Positions 10,341 through 21,161 of a stretch of 63,187 bases of DNA are shown one piece after another (the first letter of the stretch is position 1; the number at the start of each line of letters is the position of its first letter). The notes beneath the pieces are model-generated. The model was given only the letters and a program-made list of their open reading frames with translations. It did not search any database and had not been told where the DNA came from. Position numbers and translations under genes: made by a program. This DNA is from Methanosphaera stadtmanae (GTDB lineage: Archaea; Methanobacteriota; Methanobacteria; Methanobacteriales; Methanobacteriaceae): the NCBI GenBank assembly GCA_015062815.1, contig SUTP01000002.1, positions 3,618-66,804 on the forward strand, read 5' to 3'.

Positions 10341-10939
10341 ACATTTTTAGAGCTTCTTCCTATAATTTTAGCTTTTTTTAGATAATTTAATTTATTATAT
10401 GAACGTTCTTCTTTTTCAGGAGAAGTATCTGTGAAGAAAAACATCCTAAATTTTTCACTTTTACCCTTAAATCTATCATCAATAAAAATTGTTTTCAATG
10501 CATCTATTTTACCATCTGATTTTAAATCATTGAATCCACTGCCTGTTATTATAATTAAATTTATTTGTTTTAATGTTTTCATTGATTCAACTTCACCATA
10601 TCGAAAACCTTTAGTGAATATTCGGGTAAAATAACCTACTAATTTTGATGGAGCATCCATCCAGAATAACGGAAAAATAAAAGTAAGTATATCCGAATTA
10701 TTAATCAAATTTTGTTCATACAATACATGTTCATCATAAAAATCATTATAGCCATAATTTTCACGTAAATACTCCTCTTCACATATATCTGAATTAAAAT
10801 CTTGTTTATATAAATCAGTAATAGAATAATTAGTGGATACTTCTTTTAATCCTTTTATATATGCTTTTTTAATCATATTAGTCATACTATTTTCCGAAGG
10901 ATGACAATAAACTATATGTACTTTATTACTTGTGGTCAT
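10337..10939 (-). CDS. Flavodoxin-like fold NAD(P)H oxidoreductase
   Basis: HIVYCHPSENSMTNMIKKAYIKGL, LTFIFPLFWMDAPSKLVGYFTRIFTKGFRY. Confidence 0.75.
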   Translation of the reverse strand: MTTSNKVHIVYCHPSENSMTNMIKKAYIKGLKEVSTNYSITDLYKQDFNSDICEEEYLRENYGYNDFYDEHVLYEQNLINNSDILTFIFPLFWMDAPSKLVGYFTRIFTKGFRYGEVESMKTLKQINLIIITGSGFNDLKSDGKIDALKTIFIDDRFKGKSEKFRMFFFTDTSPEKEERSYNKLNYLKKAKIIGRSSKNV

Positions 10940-11092
10940 GATAATAACTTTATAAATTATACTTTAAATGTATATTTTTCATAGTTTCTAAGCTGTGGAC
11001 TAAAAAATATATTATTTTAGAATAAAAATTGATAACTAATAATAATAATAAAAAATAAACTACATATTAATGATTATATTGAGGATTAATAG

Positions 11093-11431
11093 ATGAAAAA
11101 AATTGCAGTTAGTAGTAAAGAAAATGGAAAAGTTGAACATTTTGGTAAATGTGAATATTTTTTAATTTATAATTATGATGAAAATACTCATACAATTGAA
11201 TATGAAAATGTAATTGTTTCATCCAAAGATTATAACGGTACCGAAGAATGGGAAAAATCTGCAAATGCAATCGAAGGTTGTGATATAGTTATCTGTGAAA
11301 AAATAGGTATGGTTGCTAAAGCAAATGTAGAGTTAATGGGTATGAAAGTTATTGAGGATGAAGGTACCGTTGAAAATGTACTTGATAATTTTATAAAAAT
11401 TGAAACAAATAAGAACAATATAATATTATAA
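11093..11431 (+). CDS. NifX/dinitrogenase iron-molybdenum cofactor family protein
   Basis: MKKIAVSSKENGKVEHFGKCEYFLIY...CDIVICEKIGMVAKANVELMGMKVIEDEGTVENVLDNF. Confidence 0.8.
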   Translation: MKKIAVSSKENGKVEHFGKCEYFLIYNYDENTHTIEYENVIVSSKDYNGTEEWEKSANAIEGCDIVICEKIGMVAKANVELMGMKVIEDEGTVENVLDNFIKIETNKNNIIL

Positions 11432-11650
11432 TTTTATTCTTCCCCCTGTTTTTTTATAAAATCTTGTTTGATACAATCATTTTTGTTCAAAAATAGATAT
11501 TTTAATTTCACAATTTTTGAATAAAAATAAACTGAATTTTATACTTTTTTTGTTAAAGGATATCTATAATTAGATAAAAATAGAGTAGCATTATTCAATG
11601 TATATTATTAAATTAAATTTAATAGATATTTTTTAAAGGATATTTAAATA

Positions 11651-12514
11651 ATGTGTGGGGAAGATAATAAAATGAAGAATAAGCGAATATACAAGTTATT
11701 TGAAACCTTGTATGGAGATTCTTTTAATAGAATATTATTAAAAGGAAATATTGAAGAAGGATATGAACGTCATCCTATAAGAAATATCAAAGAACTATTT
11801 GACAATTATGAAAAAACAGATAATACTAATGAATCTTTCATAAGTGTATATGACTTTGATGAAGATGCAAATACCACCAAATGGTTCAAAAGTGACCTTG
11901 CATTATATGAAAAACATAGTATAAAAAATTGTATTATTATAAGATTCCACGAAAATACAGATATACTTAATGAAGAAACTGAAAAAGCAACAGAAATTCA
12001 AAAATTCATGTTTATTCGTAGAAGCATTAATTTAGGATTTAATAAAAAAATTATAGAAGAATGTAAACAAACAGCATCATTTATAAAAGAAACATATGAT
12101 TTAAACTCTTTAGCCATATTTAATGGATATAATGAATGTCATCTTTACATATTCTTTAATCCAATAGACCTTAAAAATGCTCAAGAAACATTATATTATT
12201 TTTATAGATTTATAGAAAATCAATTAAATTTAGAAAAAATGAATTATAAAAATATTGAACCATTTTCACAAGTAACTAAATTAATAGGAACTCAAAATAA
12301 AAACACAAGATTATATTCAAAACCTTTTAATTTCGAATGGGATTACTCAACAATTATAAAAAATTGTGAAAATAAGATAATAAATGAAATAAACTTCGAA
12401 AAAAATGATTCTGAAGCTTTCAAACAAGGATTAATTTCAGTAGATGAAGAAATATCAAATAATCCAAAAATAAGTAATGAACGATTGAGTGAGCTATTTA
12501 ACCCAACACATTAA
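11651..12514 (+). CDS. Conserved protein; candidate degenerate archaeo-eukaryotic primase-like domain
   Basis: 287 aa; FMFIRRSINLGFNKKIIEECKQTASFIKETYDLNSLAIFNGYNECHLYIFF...VTKLIGTQNKNTRLYSKPFNF matches AEP motif spacing by eye. Confidence 0.45.
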   Translation: MCGEDNKMKNKRIYKLFETLYGDSFNRILLKGNIEEGYERHPIRNIKELFDNYEKTDNTNESFISVYDFDEDANTTKWFKSDLALYEKHSIKNCIIIRFHENTDILNEETEKATEIQKFMFIRRSINLGFNKKIIEECKQTASFIKETYDLNSLAIFNGYNECHLYIFFNPIDLKNAQETLYYFYRFIENQLNLEKMNYKNIEPFSQVTKLIGTQNKNTRLYSKPFNFEWDYSTIIKNCENKIINEINFEKNDSEAFKQGLISVDEEISNNPKISNERLSELFNPTH

Positions 12515-12691
12515 TACATTTTTTTATTATCCTCACTTATAACTCTTTTTTTTCAAAATAAATGAATTAATTAAGAAAAAATAGATTATTTAATAACATT
12601 TATATTATACAAAAAATATAATGATATATAGCTTTATAGACTAGGTTAATGGTAAATTTAATCTATGTATAATAGATTGTTATAAAGAAAT

Positions 12692-12705
12692 ATGGCCTTT
12701 GCCAT
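12692..12705 (+). other. Short hairpin ATGGC-CTTT-GCCAT before a T-run; part of structured intergenic region
   Basis: Perfect 5-bp inverted repeat; preceded by AATCTAT-GTATA-ATAGATT (12660-12678) nested within CTTTATA/TATAAAG (12632-12638/12681-12687). Confidence 0.5.
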
Positions 12706-12916
12706 CGTATCTAATTTTTTTATAAAAAACCCTGTTTTGTTTACTATATAACCTGACGGATTTTTCAAACAATAAATTGAAAACTTTAATTAAAATATTA
12801 CAAGGAAAAAAAAGACAGTACTAGTATACTATCTTTATTTAACAAATTATCACAATTTTAAAAAAAAATAATTTGCTGCAAAATTTTTAAAAAAAAATAT
12901 ATAGGAGATTGATAAA

Positions 12917-13489
12917 ATGGCAAAAGCAAGAAGACGAGTACGTGATACATGGAAAGAAAAAGTTTGGTATGAAATTTTAGCACCATTAGACTTTGAAGAA
13001 GCAAGTTTAGGAACAAGTCCTGCAAGAGAACCTGATATGTTAGTAGGTCGTAAAATTGAAACATCTATGCGTGAATTAACAGGTGATTTCAGTAGACAAT
13101 ACATTAAATTATTCTTTGAAGTAGATCATGTTAGTGGAGAAGTAGCTCACACAGTATTCAAAGGTCACAAAGTAACAACAGATTACGTACGTAGTATGAT
13201 CAGAAGGGGAACAAGTCGTATTGACACAATAACTGATGCAACTACTAAAGATGGTAAAAAACTTAATGTTCACATGTTAGCTATAACTTTAAAACGAGCT
13301 AAAGCTTCACAACAAAGATTCATCAGAGAAACTATGCATGACAAAATCATAGAGCTTGCAGCTGAAAAAAATTTAGATGAATTAGTTAAAGATATTATAT
13401 CTGGTAAATTTGCTTCAACTATATACCATGAAGCTAAAAAAATCTACCCACTCAAAAAAGTAGAAACTATAAAAACAAGAGTTATCTAA
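12917..13489 (+). CDS. 30S ribosomal protein S3Ae
   Basis: MAKARRRVRDTWKEKVWYEILAPLDFEEASLGTSPAREPDMLVGRKIETSMRELTGDFSRQYIKLFFEV. Confidence 0.96.
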   Translation: MAKARRRVRDTWKEKVWYEILAPLDFEEASLGTSPAREPDMLVGRKIETSMRELTGDFSRQYIKLFFEVDHVSGEVAHTVFKGHKVTTDYVRSMIRRGTSRIDTITDATTKDGKKLNVHMLAITLKRAKASQQRFIRETMHDKIIELAAEKNLDELVKDIISGKFASTIYHEAKKIYPLKKVETIKTRVI

Positions 13490-13499
13490 TTTTAGATAA
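13482..13499 (+). terminator. Hairpin terminator after S3Ae
   Basis: TTATCTAA-TT-TTAGATAA followed by TTACTCTTTTTTT. Confidence 0.6.
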
Positions 13500-13649
13500 T
13501 TACTCTTTTTTTCCACATTTTTTAAAACTTCACAACCCACTTAATTTCCCATATTTTTAAACTTAGTTAAATTTTAATTAAAGCCAAATTTATTCTTATA
13601 TCTTATCATATAGATAAACATATTATTCATTAAATATAAAAGTTAATAT

Positions 13650-14324
13650 ATGATTCAATTAATATTTCTAATAATTTGTTTAATACTAGGGCTAATAGTA
13701 TATTATACAGGTGCACTTGATTTTTCAGGTTCTGTATTTATGACAATTATTGGAATATTTATTGTGATGACCAGAGGATTTAACTGGTTAGCAGTACTTT
13801 TACTATTTCTTATTTTAGGTTCTGTATTTACTAAATTTAAATCAGACTATAAAAAACGAATTGGACTAGTTCATGAAAAACGTACAATAAAAAATGTCAT
13901 ATCAAATGGAATAGTTCCTATTATCATGATAATGATTGGTAATTACCCTGGTTTTATTGGTTCTGTATCTACAGCTACTGCCGATACATTAGCTAGTGAA
14001 ATTGGTGTTCTTAGCCAACCTGTAATGATTACTAATAGACAGGATGTTAAACCTGGAACTGATGGAGGAGTATCATTACTTGGGACATCAGCAGGATTAA
14101 TTGGTGCTTTGATAATAGGCATTACTTCCTATATATTAAATGTATCTCCTGACATTACAATCAGTATTCTCATAGCAATAGTAGCTGGTATGATAGGTTG
14201 CTTTGCAGATAGTCTTCTAGGTGCAACATTAGAACGTAAGGGACTTTTTAACAATGAACATGTTAACTTAACTGCCACAATAATCGGAGCATTAGTTGGT
14301 ATCATTATAAGAAACATTTTATAA
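13650..14324 (+). CDS. DUF92 family integral membrane protein
   Basis: Hydrophobic; FIGSVSTATADTLASEIGVLS, DGGVSLLGTSAGLIGALIIG, ADSLLGATLERKG. Confidence 0.85.
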   Translation: MIQLIFLIICLILGLIVYYTGALDFSGSVFMTIIGIFIVMTRGFNWLAVLLLFLILGSVFTKFKSDYKKRIGLVHEKRTIKNVISNGIVPIIMIMIGNYPGFIGSVSTATADTLASEIGVLSQPVMITNRQDVKPGTDGGVSLLGTSAGLIGALIIGITSYILNVSPDITISILIAIVAGMIGCFADSLLGATLERKGLFNNEHVNLTATIIGALVGIIIRNIL

Positions 14325-14340
14325 TTGGAGAGGGAAAAAG

Positions 14341-15573
14341 ATGAAAGGAATTATTTTTGTGTTAGATGGAATGGGTGATAGACCTGTTAAAGAGTTAGGA
14401 GATAAAACTCCTCTTGAAAGTGCAAAAACACCAAATCTTGATAAAATTGTTGAAGAAAACATAACTGGAATAATGGATACAATACGACCAGGAGTCAGAC
14501 CTGGTAGTGACACAGCACATTTAACTTTACTTGGTTATGATCCTTATGAAGTATATACTGGAAGAGGACCTTTTGAGGCTGCTGGTGTGAATGTTGACGT
14601 TAAACCTGGAGACATAGCATTCAGATGTAATTTTTCAACTGCAGATGATAATTTTATCGTTACAGATAGAAGAGCTGGAAGAATTTTAAATGGAACAGAT
14701 AAACTTGCTGAAACCATAAATCAAATGAAAATTGATGATAATGTACAGATAATTTTCAAAGAATCTGATGCACATAGAGCTGTTCTAGTTTTAAGAGGAA
14801 ACGGATTATCTGATCAGATTACAGATGCTGATCCTAAGGAAGAAGGTCATAAACCTAAGGCCGTGAAACCTTTAGATGATTCTGAAGAAGCTAAATATAC
14901 TGCAGATGTTGTAAATCAATTTGTACAAAAATCTTATGAAATGTTAAAAGACCATCCAGTTAACCTTGAAAGGATAGAAAATGGAGAACCTCCAGCAAAT
15001 GTTGTAATTCCTAGAGGTGTAGGTGCTGTACCATCCGTAAAACCATTTGAAGAAAAATATGGACTTAAAGGTATCTGTGTTGCAGAAACCGGACTTATTA
15101 AAGGTATTGCAAAAATAGCAGGTATGGATACTGTAGATATACCAGGAGCAACTGGTGGTATTAACACCAATCTTGACAATGTTAAAGAATATATTATGAA
15201 TGCTGTTAACGATGAAAATTATGATTTTATGCTTGTAAATGTAGATGGAGCTGATGAAGCCGGTCATGATGGAGATTATATTGGTAAGAGAGATTTCTTA
15301 GAAAAAGTGGATAAACTTATATTTAGTGAACTTAAAGATAGAGATGATATAGTACTCTTTGTAACTGCAGACCATTCAACCCCAGTAAGTGTTAAAAATC
15401 ATTCAGGAGATCCAGTACCAGTTATAATGAAAGCACCTTACGTACGTGTAGATGATATAACAGAATATGGAGAAAGAGCTGCAGCTAAAGGTGGATTATG
15501 TCGTATTCGCGGATCTGATGTGATGTACATGATTAGAGATGCATTGAATGTAATACCAAAATTTGGAGCTTAA
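14341..15573 (+). CDS. apgM: 2,3-bisphosphoglycerate-independent phosphoglycerate mutase (archaeal)
   Basis: [81 protein letters not shown]. Confidence 0.95.
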   Translation: MKGIIFVLDGMGDRPVKELGDKTPLESAKTPNLDKIVEENITGIMDTIRPGVRPGSDTAHLTLLGYDPYEVYTGRGPFEAAGVNVDVKPGDIAFRCNFSTADDNFIVTDRRAGRILNGTDKLAETINQMKIDDNVQIIFKESDAHRAVLVLRGNGLSDQITDADPKEEGHKPKAVKPLDDSEEAKYTADVVNQFVQKSYEMLKDHPVNLERIENGEPPANVVIPRGVGAVPSVKPFEEKYGLKGICVAETGLIKGIAKIAGMDTVDIPGATGGINTNLDNVKEYIMNAVNDENYDFMLVNVDGADEAGHDGDYIGKRDFLEKVDKLIFSELKDRDDIVLFVTADHSTPVSVKNHSGDPVPVIMKAPYVRVDDITEYGERAAAKGGLCRIRGSDVMYMIRDALNVIPKFGA

Positions 15574-15671
15574 TTATATAAAAGAAACATATTTATTTTT
15601 TTAATTTTTTATTTATTTTCATTTTTATTTCATTAGTAAATACTTTAAATTTATTTTATGGAGGATAAAAA

Positions 15672-17033
15672 TTGGTAAATAATATACCAAAATTATTCGG
15701 AACTTCCGGTATAAGAGGAAAATTTCAGGAAGATGTTACTATTAAGCTAGCATTAGATGTTTCTAGAGCATTAGCTAAATATATTGGTGGTAAAGGAAAA
15801 AAAGTGGTTATTGGTAGAGATACTAGAACCAGTGGTAAAATAATGGAACATGTTATGACTGCAGGTTTAGAAGAATGTGGTTGTGATGTTTTATTATTAG
15901 GAATGGTACCAACACCCGTTGTGGGCTATGCAACACTTAAAAAACATGCAGATGCCGGAATAATGATTACTGCTTCACATAATCCTTCACCATATACAGG
16001 AATTAAATTATGGAATTCCGATGGATTGGCATATAAACAGGAACAGGAAAGAACTATTGAAAAAATAGTTTATGGACAAGATTTTGAGTTAGTTTCATGG
16101 GATGAACTGGGTACAGAATATGATATTAGTTCATTTAAAGATGAATATATTAAAGATATAATAAAAATATCTGAAGTTGACCCTGAAAAACCTTTAAAAG
16201 TAGTTGTGGATTGTGCTAATGGAGCAGGTTCATATTTATCACCTGAAGCTCTTAGAAAATCCGGAATGGATGTTATTACACTCAATTCACAACCCGATGG
16301 ATTTTTCCCTGGACGTAATCCTGAACCAAATAGTGAAAATTTACAGGAATTAATGAAAACTGTGAAAGCATTAGGTGCTGATGTTGGATTAGCACATGAT
16401 GGTGATGCTGATCGTATGATAGCAATTGATGAAAATGGTAATATATCTGACTTTGATAAATTACTTACAGTTATTGCTAAAGAATTTGGAGGTACTGTTG
16501 TTACTACTGTTGATGCATCAGCTTGTCTTGATACAGCTATGGAAAAAATAGGAGGCAACGTACTTAGAACTCCTGTAGGAGATGTTCATGTAGCAGAAAG
16601 TATTAATAAAAATAATGCAACATTTGGTGGAGAACCTTCAGGAACATGGTTGCATCCTGATTTTTGTATGTGTCCTGATGGTTTATTATCTGGTTTAAGA
16701 ATAGTGCGCGCCATACAAAAAAATGGAAAATTATCAAAGCAATTAGATGATATTGAAAATTATCCTACTATACGAGAAAAAGTAGTTTGTCCAAATGATA
16801 AAAAACAAACTGTTATGAATGAAGTTAATAAAAATTTTGAAAAAGAATTTGAAGATATTAAAGAAATATTAAAAATAGATGGACTACGATTAAGCTTTAA
16901 TGATGGTAGTTGGGTTCTAATAAGACCTTCCGGAACTGAACCTTATGTTAGAATTACTGCTGAAGGTAAAACTCAAGAACATTTAGATATTATTGAAGAA
17001 AAATCAAAAAATTTTTTAAATAAAATAATTTAA
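15672..17033 (+). CDS. glmM: Phosphoglucosamine mutase (TTG start)
   Basis: LFGTSGIRGKF, GIMITASHNPSPYTGIKLWN, AHDGDADRMIAID, GEPSGTW, RPSGTEPYVRI. Confidence 0.9.
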   Translation: MVNNIPKLFGTSGIRGKFQEDVTIKLALDVSRALAKYIGGKGKKVVIGRDTRTSGKIMEHVMTAGLEECGCDVLLLGMVPTPVVGYATLKKHADAGIMITASHNPSPYTGIKLWNSDGLAYKQEQERTIEKIVYGQDFELVSWDELGTEYDISSFKDEYIKDIIKISEVDPEKPLKVVVDCANGAGSYLSPEALRKSGMDVITLNSQPDGFFPGRNPEPNSENLQELMKTVKALGADVGLAHDGDADRMIAIDENGNISDFDKLLTVIAKEFGGTVVTTVDASACLDTAMEKIGGNVLRTPVGDVHVAESINKNNATFGGEPSGTWLHPDFCMCPDGLLSGLRIVRAIQKNGKLSKQLDDIENYPTIREKVVCPNDKKQTVMNEVNKNFEKEFEDIKEILKIDGLRLSFNDGSWVLIRPSGTEPYVRITAEGKTQEHLDIIEEKSKNFLNKII

Positions 17034-17174
17034 CCCCCATTTCTTTGTATTTTTTTATAAAAACGACTATTTCTATCATATTAAATCCAATAATAATGAA
17101 AAGATATAATAATTATTTTTTATTAAAATTAAATATAAATAGAATATTTTTAAAAATAGTGGAAGTGTATTAAT

Positions 17175-18470
17175 TTGAAAGCTGTTATATTAACTGCAGG
17201 CGAAGGAACAAGAATGCGCCCTTTAACCACCACAAGACCAAAAACCATGCTTATTACAGGTGGAAAACCATTAATTCAATATAATATTGAAGCCTTGAGA
17301 GATGGAGGTATAAAAGATATAACTTTAGTAGTTGGCTACAAAAAAGAAGTTATTGAAGAATATTTTGGTGATGGAAGTGATTTTGGAGTACACATCAATT
17401 ATGCAATCCAAGAAGGACAATTAGGAACTGCTCATGCTATTGGTAGTGCAGAAAAATTTATTGATGAAAGTTTTATAGTTCTAAATGGAGATATTATTGT
17501 ATCATATGATCTTATACGTAATTTAATTGAAAAATATGCTACAAGAACCAGCAATAATGTAAAATCAGTTATGACTTTAATTGAAGTCGATAATCCATCT
17601 AATTATGGAATAGTTTCCATGATGAATGACAAAATTATAGACATAATTGAAAAACCAGAACCAGACAAAGCACCAAGTAAACTAGCTAATGCAGGTATTT
17701 ATTTATTTAGTCCTGAAATTTTTGAAGCTATACGGAAAACAGAACTGTCTGAGCGAAGAGAGTATGAAATTACTGATTCATTAGCTATTGAATTATCAGA
17801 AGGTTGGGAAATTCTTGGATTAATATCAAATGAAAAATGGATGGATGTTGGAAGACCATGGGAACTATTAAAAGCAAACCATGATTTCTTAGAACATATG
17901 CCAAATGATATTCAAGGTGAAATTGAAGAAAATGTAACAATACATGGTGCAGTTCATCTTGGTAAGAATAGTATAATAAGATCCGGTTGTTATATACAAG
18001 GCCCTGTTTTTATTGGAGATGACTGTGATATAGGTCCAAATACATTCTTAAGACCATATACTTGTTTATGTAATAATGTAAATGTTGGAAATGCTGTTGA
18101 AATAAAAAATAGTATAATTATGGATGGGACAAATGTTAATCATTTATCTTATGTTGGAGATTCCGTTATTGGAGTAAATTGTAATTTAGGAGCTGGAACA
18201 AATTTAGCTAACTTAAGATTTGATGACCAACATGTGAAAGTAACTGTCAAAGGTAAAAAAGTTGATTCAGGACTTAGAAAATTAGGTGCAATATTTGGTG
18301 ATGATGTTAAAACAGGTATCAACACAAGTGTAAATCCTGGTGTAAAAATTGGTAATGGAACATTCATTAATGCTGGTTGTGTAATTTATAAAGATATTGA
18401 CTCTTTTTCACTTGTATCAACTAAAGTAAATCTTATTACACATACCATAAAAGATAGAGAAATCAAATAA
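17175..18470 (+). CDS. glmU: Bifunctional sugar-1-phosphate nucleotidylyltransferase/acetyltransferase (GlmU-like; TTG start)
   Basis: MKAVILTAGEGTRMRPLTTTRPKTMLITGGKPLIQYNIEAL plus left-handed beta-helix hexapeptide C-terminus; follows glmM. Confidence 0.9.
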   Translation: MKAVILTAGEGTRMRPLTTTRPKTMLITGGKPLIQYNIEALRDGGIKDITLVVGYKKEVIEEYFGDGSDFGVHINYAIQEGQLGTAHAIGSAEKFIDESFIVLNGDIIVSYDLIRNLIEKYATRTSNNVKSVMTLIEVDNPSNYGIVSMMNDKIIDIIEKPEPDKAPSKLANAGIYLFSPEIFEAIRKTELSERREYEITDSLAIELSEGWEILGLISNEKWMDVGRPWELLKANHDFLEHMPNDIQGEIEENVTIHGAVHLGKNSIIRSGCYIQGPVFIGDDCDIGPNTFLRPYTCLCNNVNVGNAVEIKNSIIMDGTNVNHLSYVGDSVIGVNCNLGAGTNLANLRFDDQHVKVTVKGKKVDSGLRKLGAIFGDDVKTGINTSVNPGVKIGNGTFINAGCVIYKDIDSFSLVSTKVNLITHTIKDREIK

Positions 18471-18634
18471 TACTTTTCATTACTTATTTATTATTTTTTT
18501 TTCAAATAATCATTCTAATTAAATATTTTCAAAAAAAAATCAACCTATATATTACTAAACTTTTTTTTAACAGATATTAATCTAATATAGTAGTTTAAAC
18601 AAACTAATATTAGAAAATATATAGGTGATTAAAT

Positions 18635-19855
18635 TTGAGTGAAACTATTACAATATCCCCGACTAGTCGTCAAGAGGGACATGCAGAATTATCAATGGAA
18701 GTTGATGATAAAGGAATAGTGACAACAGGACGTTATTTCAGCATTACACCAGTACGCGGAATAGAAAAAATGCTTATTGGAAAAAGACCTGAAACTGCTC
18801 CCGTTATTGTTCAAAGAATATGTGGAGTTTGTCCAGTAACTCATACATTAGCTTCAGTTGAAGCTATAGATGATTCATTAAAAATAAGTATACCTAAAGA
18901 TGCAAGAATTTTAAGAGAAATGTGTCTTAATGCACATATAATCAATAGTCATGCAATACATCATTTTCTTGTAGCTCCTGATTTTGTACCTGACGCAGAT
19001 TACAAACAAGTTGTAAAAAATATTTCCGAAATAAGAAAACATGCACAATTTGTTGAAGATGTTGTTGGTGGAGAAGGTATACATCCATCAGATATAAGAA
19101 TAGGCGGTATGGCCCATAACATTAGTAAAAATACTATTAATAAAATAAAAACAAGAATTAGTGGACTTCAAAAATTACTTGAACAACATGTAGAACAAAT
19201 GACTGTATATATTCAGGAGAAAGATTTCCCGGAAAATTTAGGACAACATAATCAACCAGTATTTGCTTCTGATGATACGTATGGTTCTAGAGACAATATT
19301 TCTTATAAAGAAATTGAAGAAATTGCACCAAGTTCATGGTATGATCTTCCAGAAATTGGTAAAAGAGCTTGTTCACAAATACCATTGTACAGAGGTGAAG
19401 CTGTTGAAACAGGTCCTAGAGCTCGTGCAGAAAAATATAGGCATTTTAAAGAAAAAGGAGTTAAAGCTCAACATTTAGCTAGAGCTGAAGAAATGTTGAA
19501 TTCTGCTGAAAAAATACTTGAACTAGTAAATCAATTAAATCCATCAGGTAAAACCATGGCAAAATTTGACTTAGAAGGAACAAATCGTTTAGGAATCGGA
19601 ATTATTGAAGGACCTAGAGGAACTAATATACATACAGCTAAAATATCTGAAGAAGGTTATATTAGTGATTACAATGCAATTGTTCCTACAACATGGAATA
19701 TTCCGACAATGGGTATTGCTACCGAGGGATTCCATCATGATTTTGCTCCACATGTAATAAGAGCATATGATCCATGTTTATCTTGTGCTACTCACATGGT
19801 TGTAAAAAACGATGATACAAAGGAAATAATTGAAGATAAATATGTACAATTATAA
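18635..19855 (+). CDS. frhA: Coenzyme F420-reducing hydrogenase, alpha subunit (TTG start)
   Basis: RICGVCPVTHT and C-terminal DPCLSCATH Ni ligands, then cleavable tail; followed by frhD, frhG, frhB. Confidence 0.93.
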   Translation: MSETITISPTSRQEGHAELSMEVDDKGIVTTGRYFSITPVRGIEKMLIGKRPETAPVIVQRICGVCPVTHTLASVEAIDDSLKISIPKDARILREMCLNAHIINSHAIHHFLVAPDFVPDADYKQVVKNISEIRKHAQFVEDVVGGEGIHPSDIRIGGMAHNISKNTINKIKTRISGLQKLLEQHVEQMTVYIQEKDFPENLGQHNQPVFASDDTYGSRDNISYKEIEEIAPSSWYDLPEIGKRACSQIPLYRGEAVETGPRARAEKYRHFKEKGVKAQHLARAEEMLNSAEKILELVNQLNPSGKTMAKFDLEGTNRLGIGIIEGPRGTNIHTAKISEEGYISDYNAIVPTTWNIPTMGIATEGFHHDFAPHVIRAYDPCLSCATHMVVKNDDTKEIIEDKYVQL

Positions 19856-19868
19856 TTGAAGGTATTTT

Positions 19869-20345
19869 ATGGCATACAATCATGAAAATTTAATTATAGG
19901 TTGTGGAAATATCCTTTATGGTGATGATGGATTTGGACCTGCTGTAATTGAGTATATGAAAGAACATAATATCATATTAGAGGGAGATACTCAACTTATT
20001 GATGGTGCTACCAGTGCTCCGCATTATATATTCACGTTACCTGAAAACAAATGGAAAAATATTATCATTATTGATATTGCATCTATGAATAAAAAACCTG
20101 GAGAAATTGATGTTCTTAAATTGAATCAAATTAAAGAACAAGAAAGATATCTGGATGTTCATGGAATATCTGCTACAGATCCATTACATGAATTAGAAGA
20201 CCATATAAATATACGGATTGTTGCATGTGAACCGGAAAATGTTCCTGATGAAATGGAGTTAGGAATATCAGAAACATTAGAAAAAAGTATACCTCAAGTT
20301 ATAGAAAAAGTAAAAGAAGTATTATCTGATTTACTTAATAGTTAA
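19869..20345 (+). CDS. frhD: F420 hydrogenase maturation endopeptidase
   Basis: NLIIGCGNILYGDDGFGPAVIEYM; gene order frhADGB. Confidence 0.9.
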   Translation: MAYNHENLIIGCGNILYGDDGFGPAVIEYMKEHNIILEGDTQLIDGATSAPHYIFTLPENKWKNIIIIDIASMNKKPGEIDVLKLNQIKEQERYLDVHGISATDPLHELEDHINIRIVACEPENVPDEMELGISETLEKSIPQVIEKVKEVLSDLLNS

Positions 20346-20362
20346 AATTAATTAAATAAGGT

Positions 20363-21148
20363 ATGGTGAGACTCTTGTTTGAAAAATTAAAAAAAATCGT
20401 TAGTAACACGAATAATGAAGAAAAAAAAGTTACTACATCCCAAGTAAACTCTGGAAATAAATTAAAAATAGGTTATATCCATTTATCTGGATGTACGGGA
20501 GATTTAATGTCTTTTACAGAAAATTATGATGATTTATCAGATTTACTTGAAGCAGTGGATATTGTTTATGGACAAACACTTGTTGATAAATGGGAAATGC
20601 CTAATATGGACTTAGTTCTTATTGAAGGATCTGTTTGTCTTGAAGATGAACATTCAATAAAAGAATTAAAAGAAGCTAGAGAAAAATCAAAACTATTAGT
20701 AGCACTTGGTTCTTGTGCAGCTACTGGTGGATTTACTGTTTACTCTAAAGGTGGTCAAGGTGCTCAACCACAACATTCATCATTTTTAGCATTACAACAT
20801 TTGGTTAAAGTTGATTTAGCAATACCTGGATGTCCTGCATCTCCAGATATAATTAAAAAAGTATTATTAGCAGCAATAAATAATGATATGGATTATCTTG
20901 CACCTTTTATTGATTTTGCTAAAAATGAAGAAGCATGTGGATGTGATTTGCAGAAAAAAGTTGTGAATCAATCAATATGTATTGGTTGTGGAACCTGTGC
21001 TATGACTTGTCCAACTAGAGCTATGACTATGAAAGATGGAAGACCAAGTTTCAATTGTGATAGGTGTGTGAAATGTGGTTTATGTTATTATCAATGTACA
21101 CGTAGTTGGTGGCCAATTGATGAAATTTATAAAGAAATAGGATTTTAG
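20363..21148 (+). CDS. frhG: F420 hydrogenase gamma subunit
   Basis: [30 protein letters not shown], ferredoxin-type [17 protein letters not shown] and [14 protein letters not shown]. Confidence 0.93.
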   Translation: MVRLLFEKLKKIVSNTNNEEKKVTTSQVNSGNKLKIGYIHLSGCTGDLMSFTENYDDLSDLLEAVDIVYGQTLVDKWEMPNMDLVLIEGSVCLEDEHSIKELKEAREKSKLLVALGSCAATGGFTVYSKGGQGAQPQHSSFLALQHLVKVDLAIPGCPASPDIIKKVLLAAINNDMDYLAPFIDFAKNEEACGCDLQKKVVNQSICIGCGTCAMTCPTRAMTMKDGRPSFNCDRCVKCGLCYYQCTRSWWPIDEIYKEIGF

Positions 21149-21161
21149 GGAGGAAAAAACC

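Noticed and set aside
16070-16558. 162-aa minus ORF inside glmM
   Set aside because: Antisense shadow ORF; Ser-rich mirror of coding strand.
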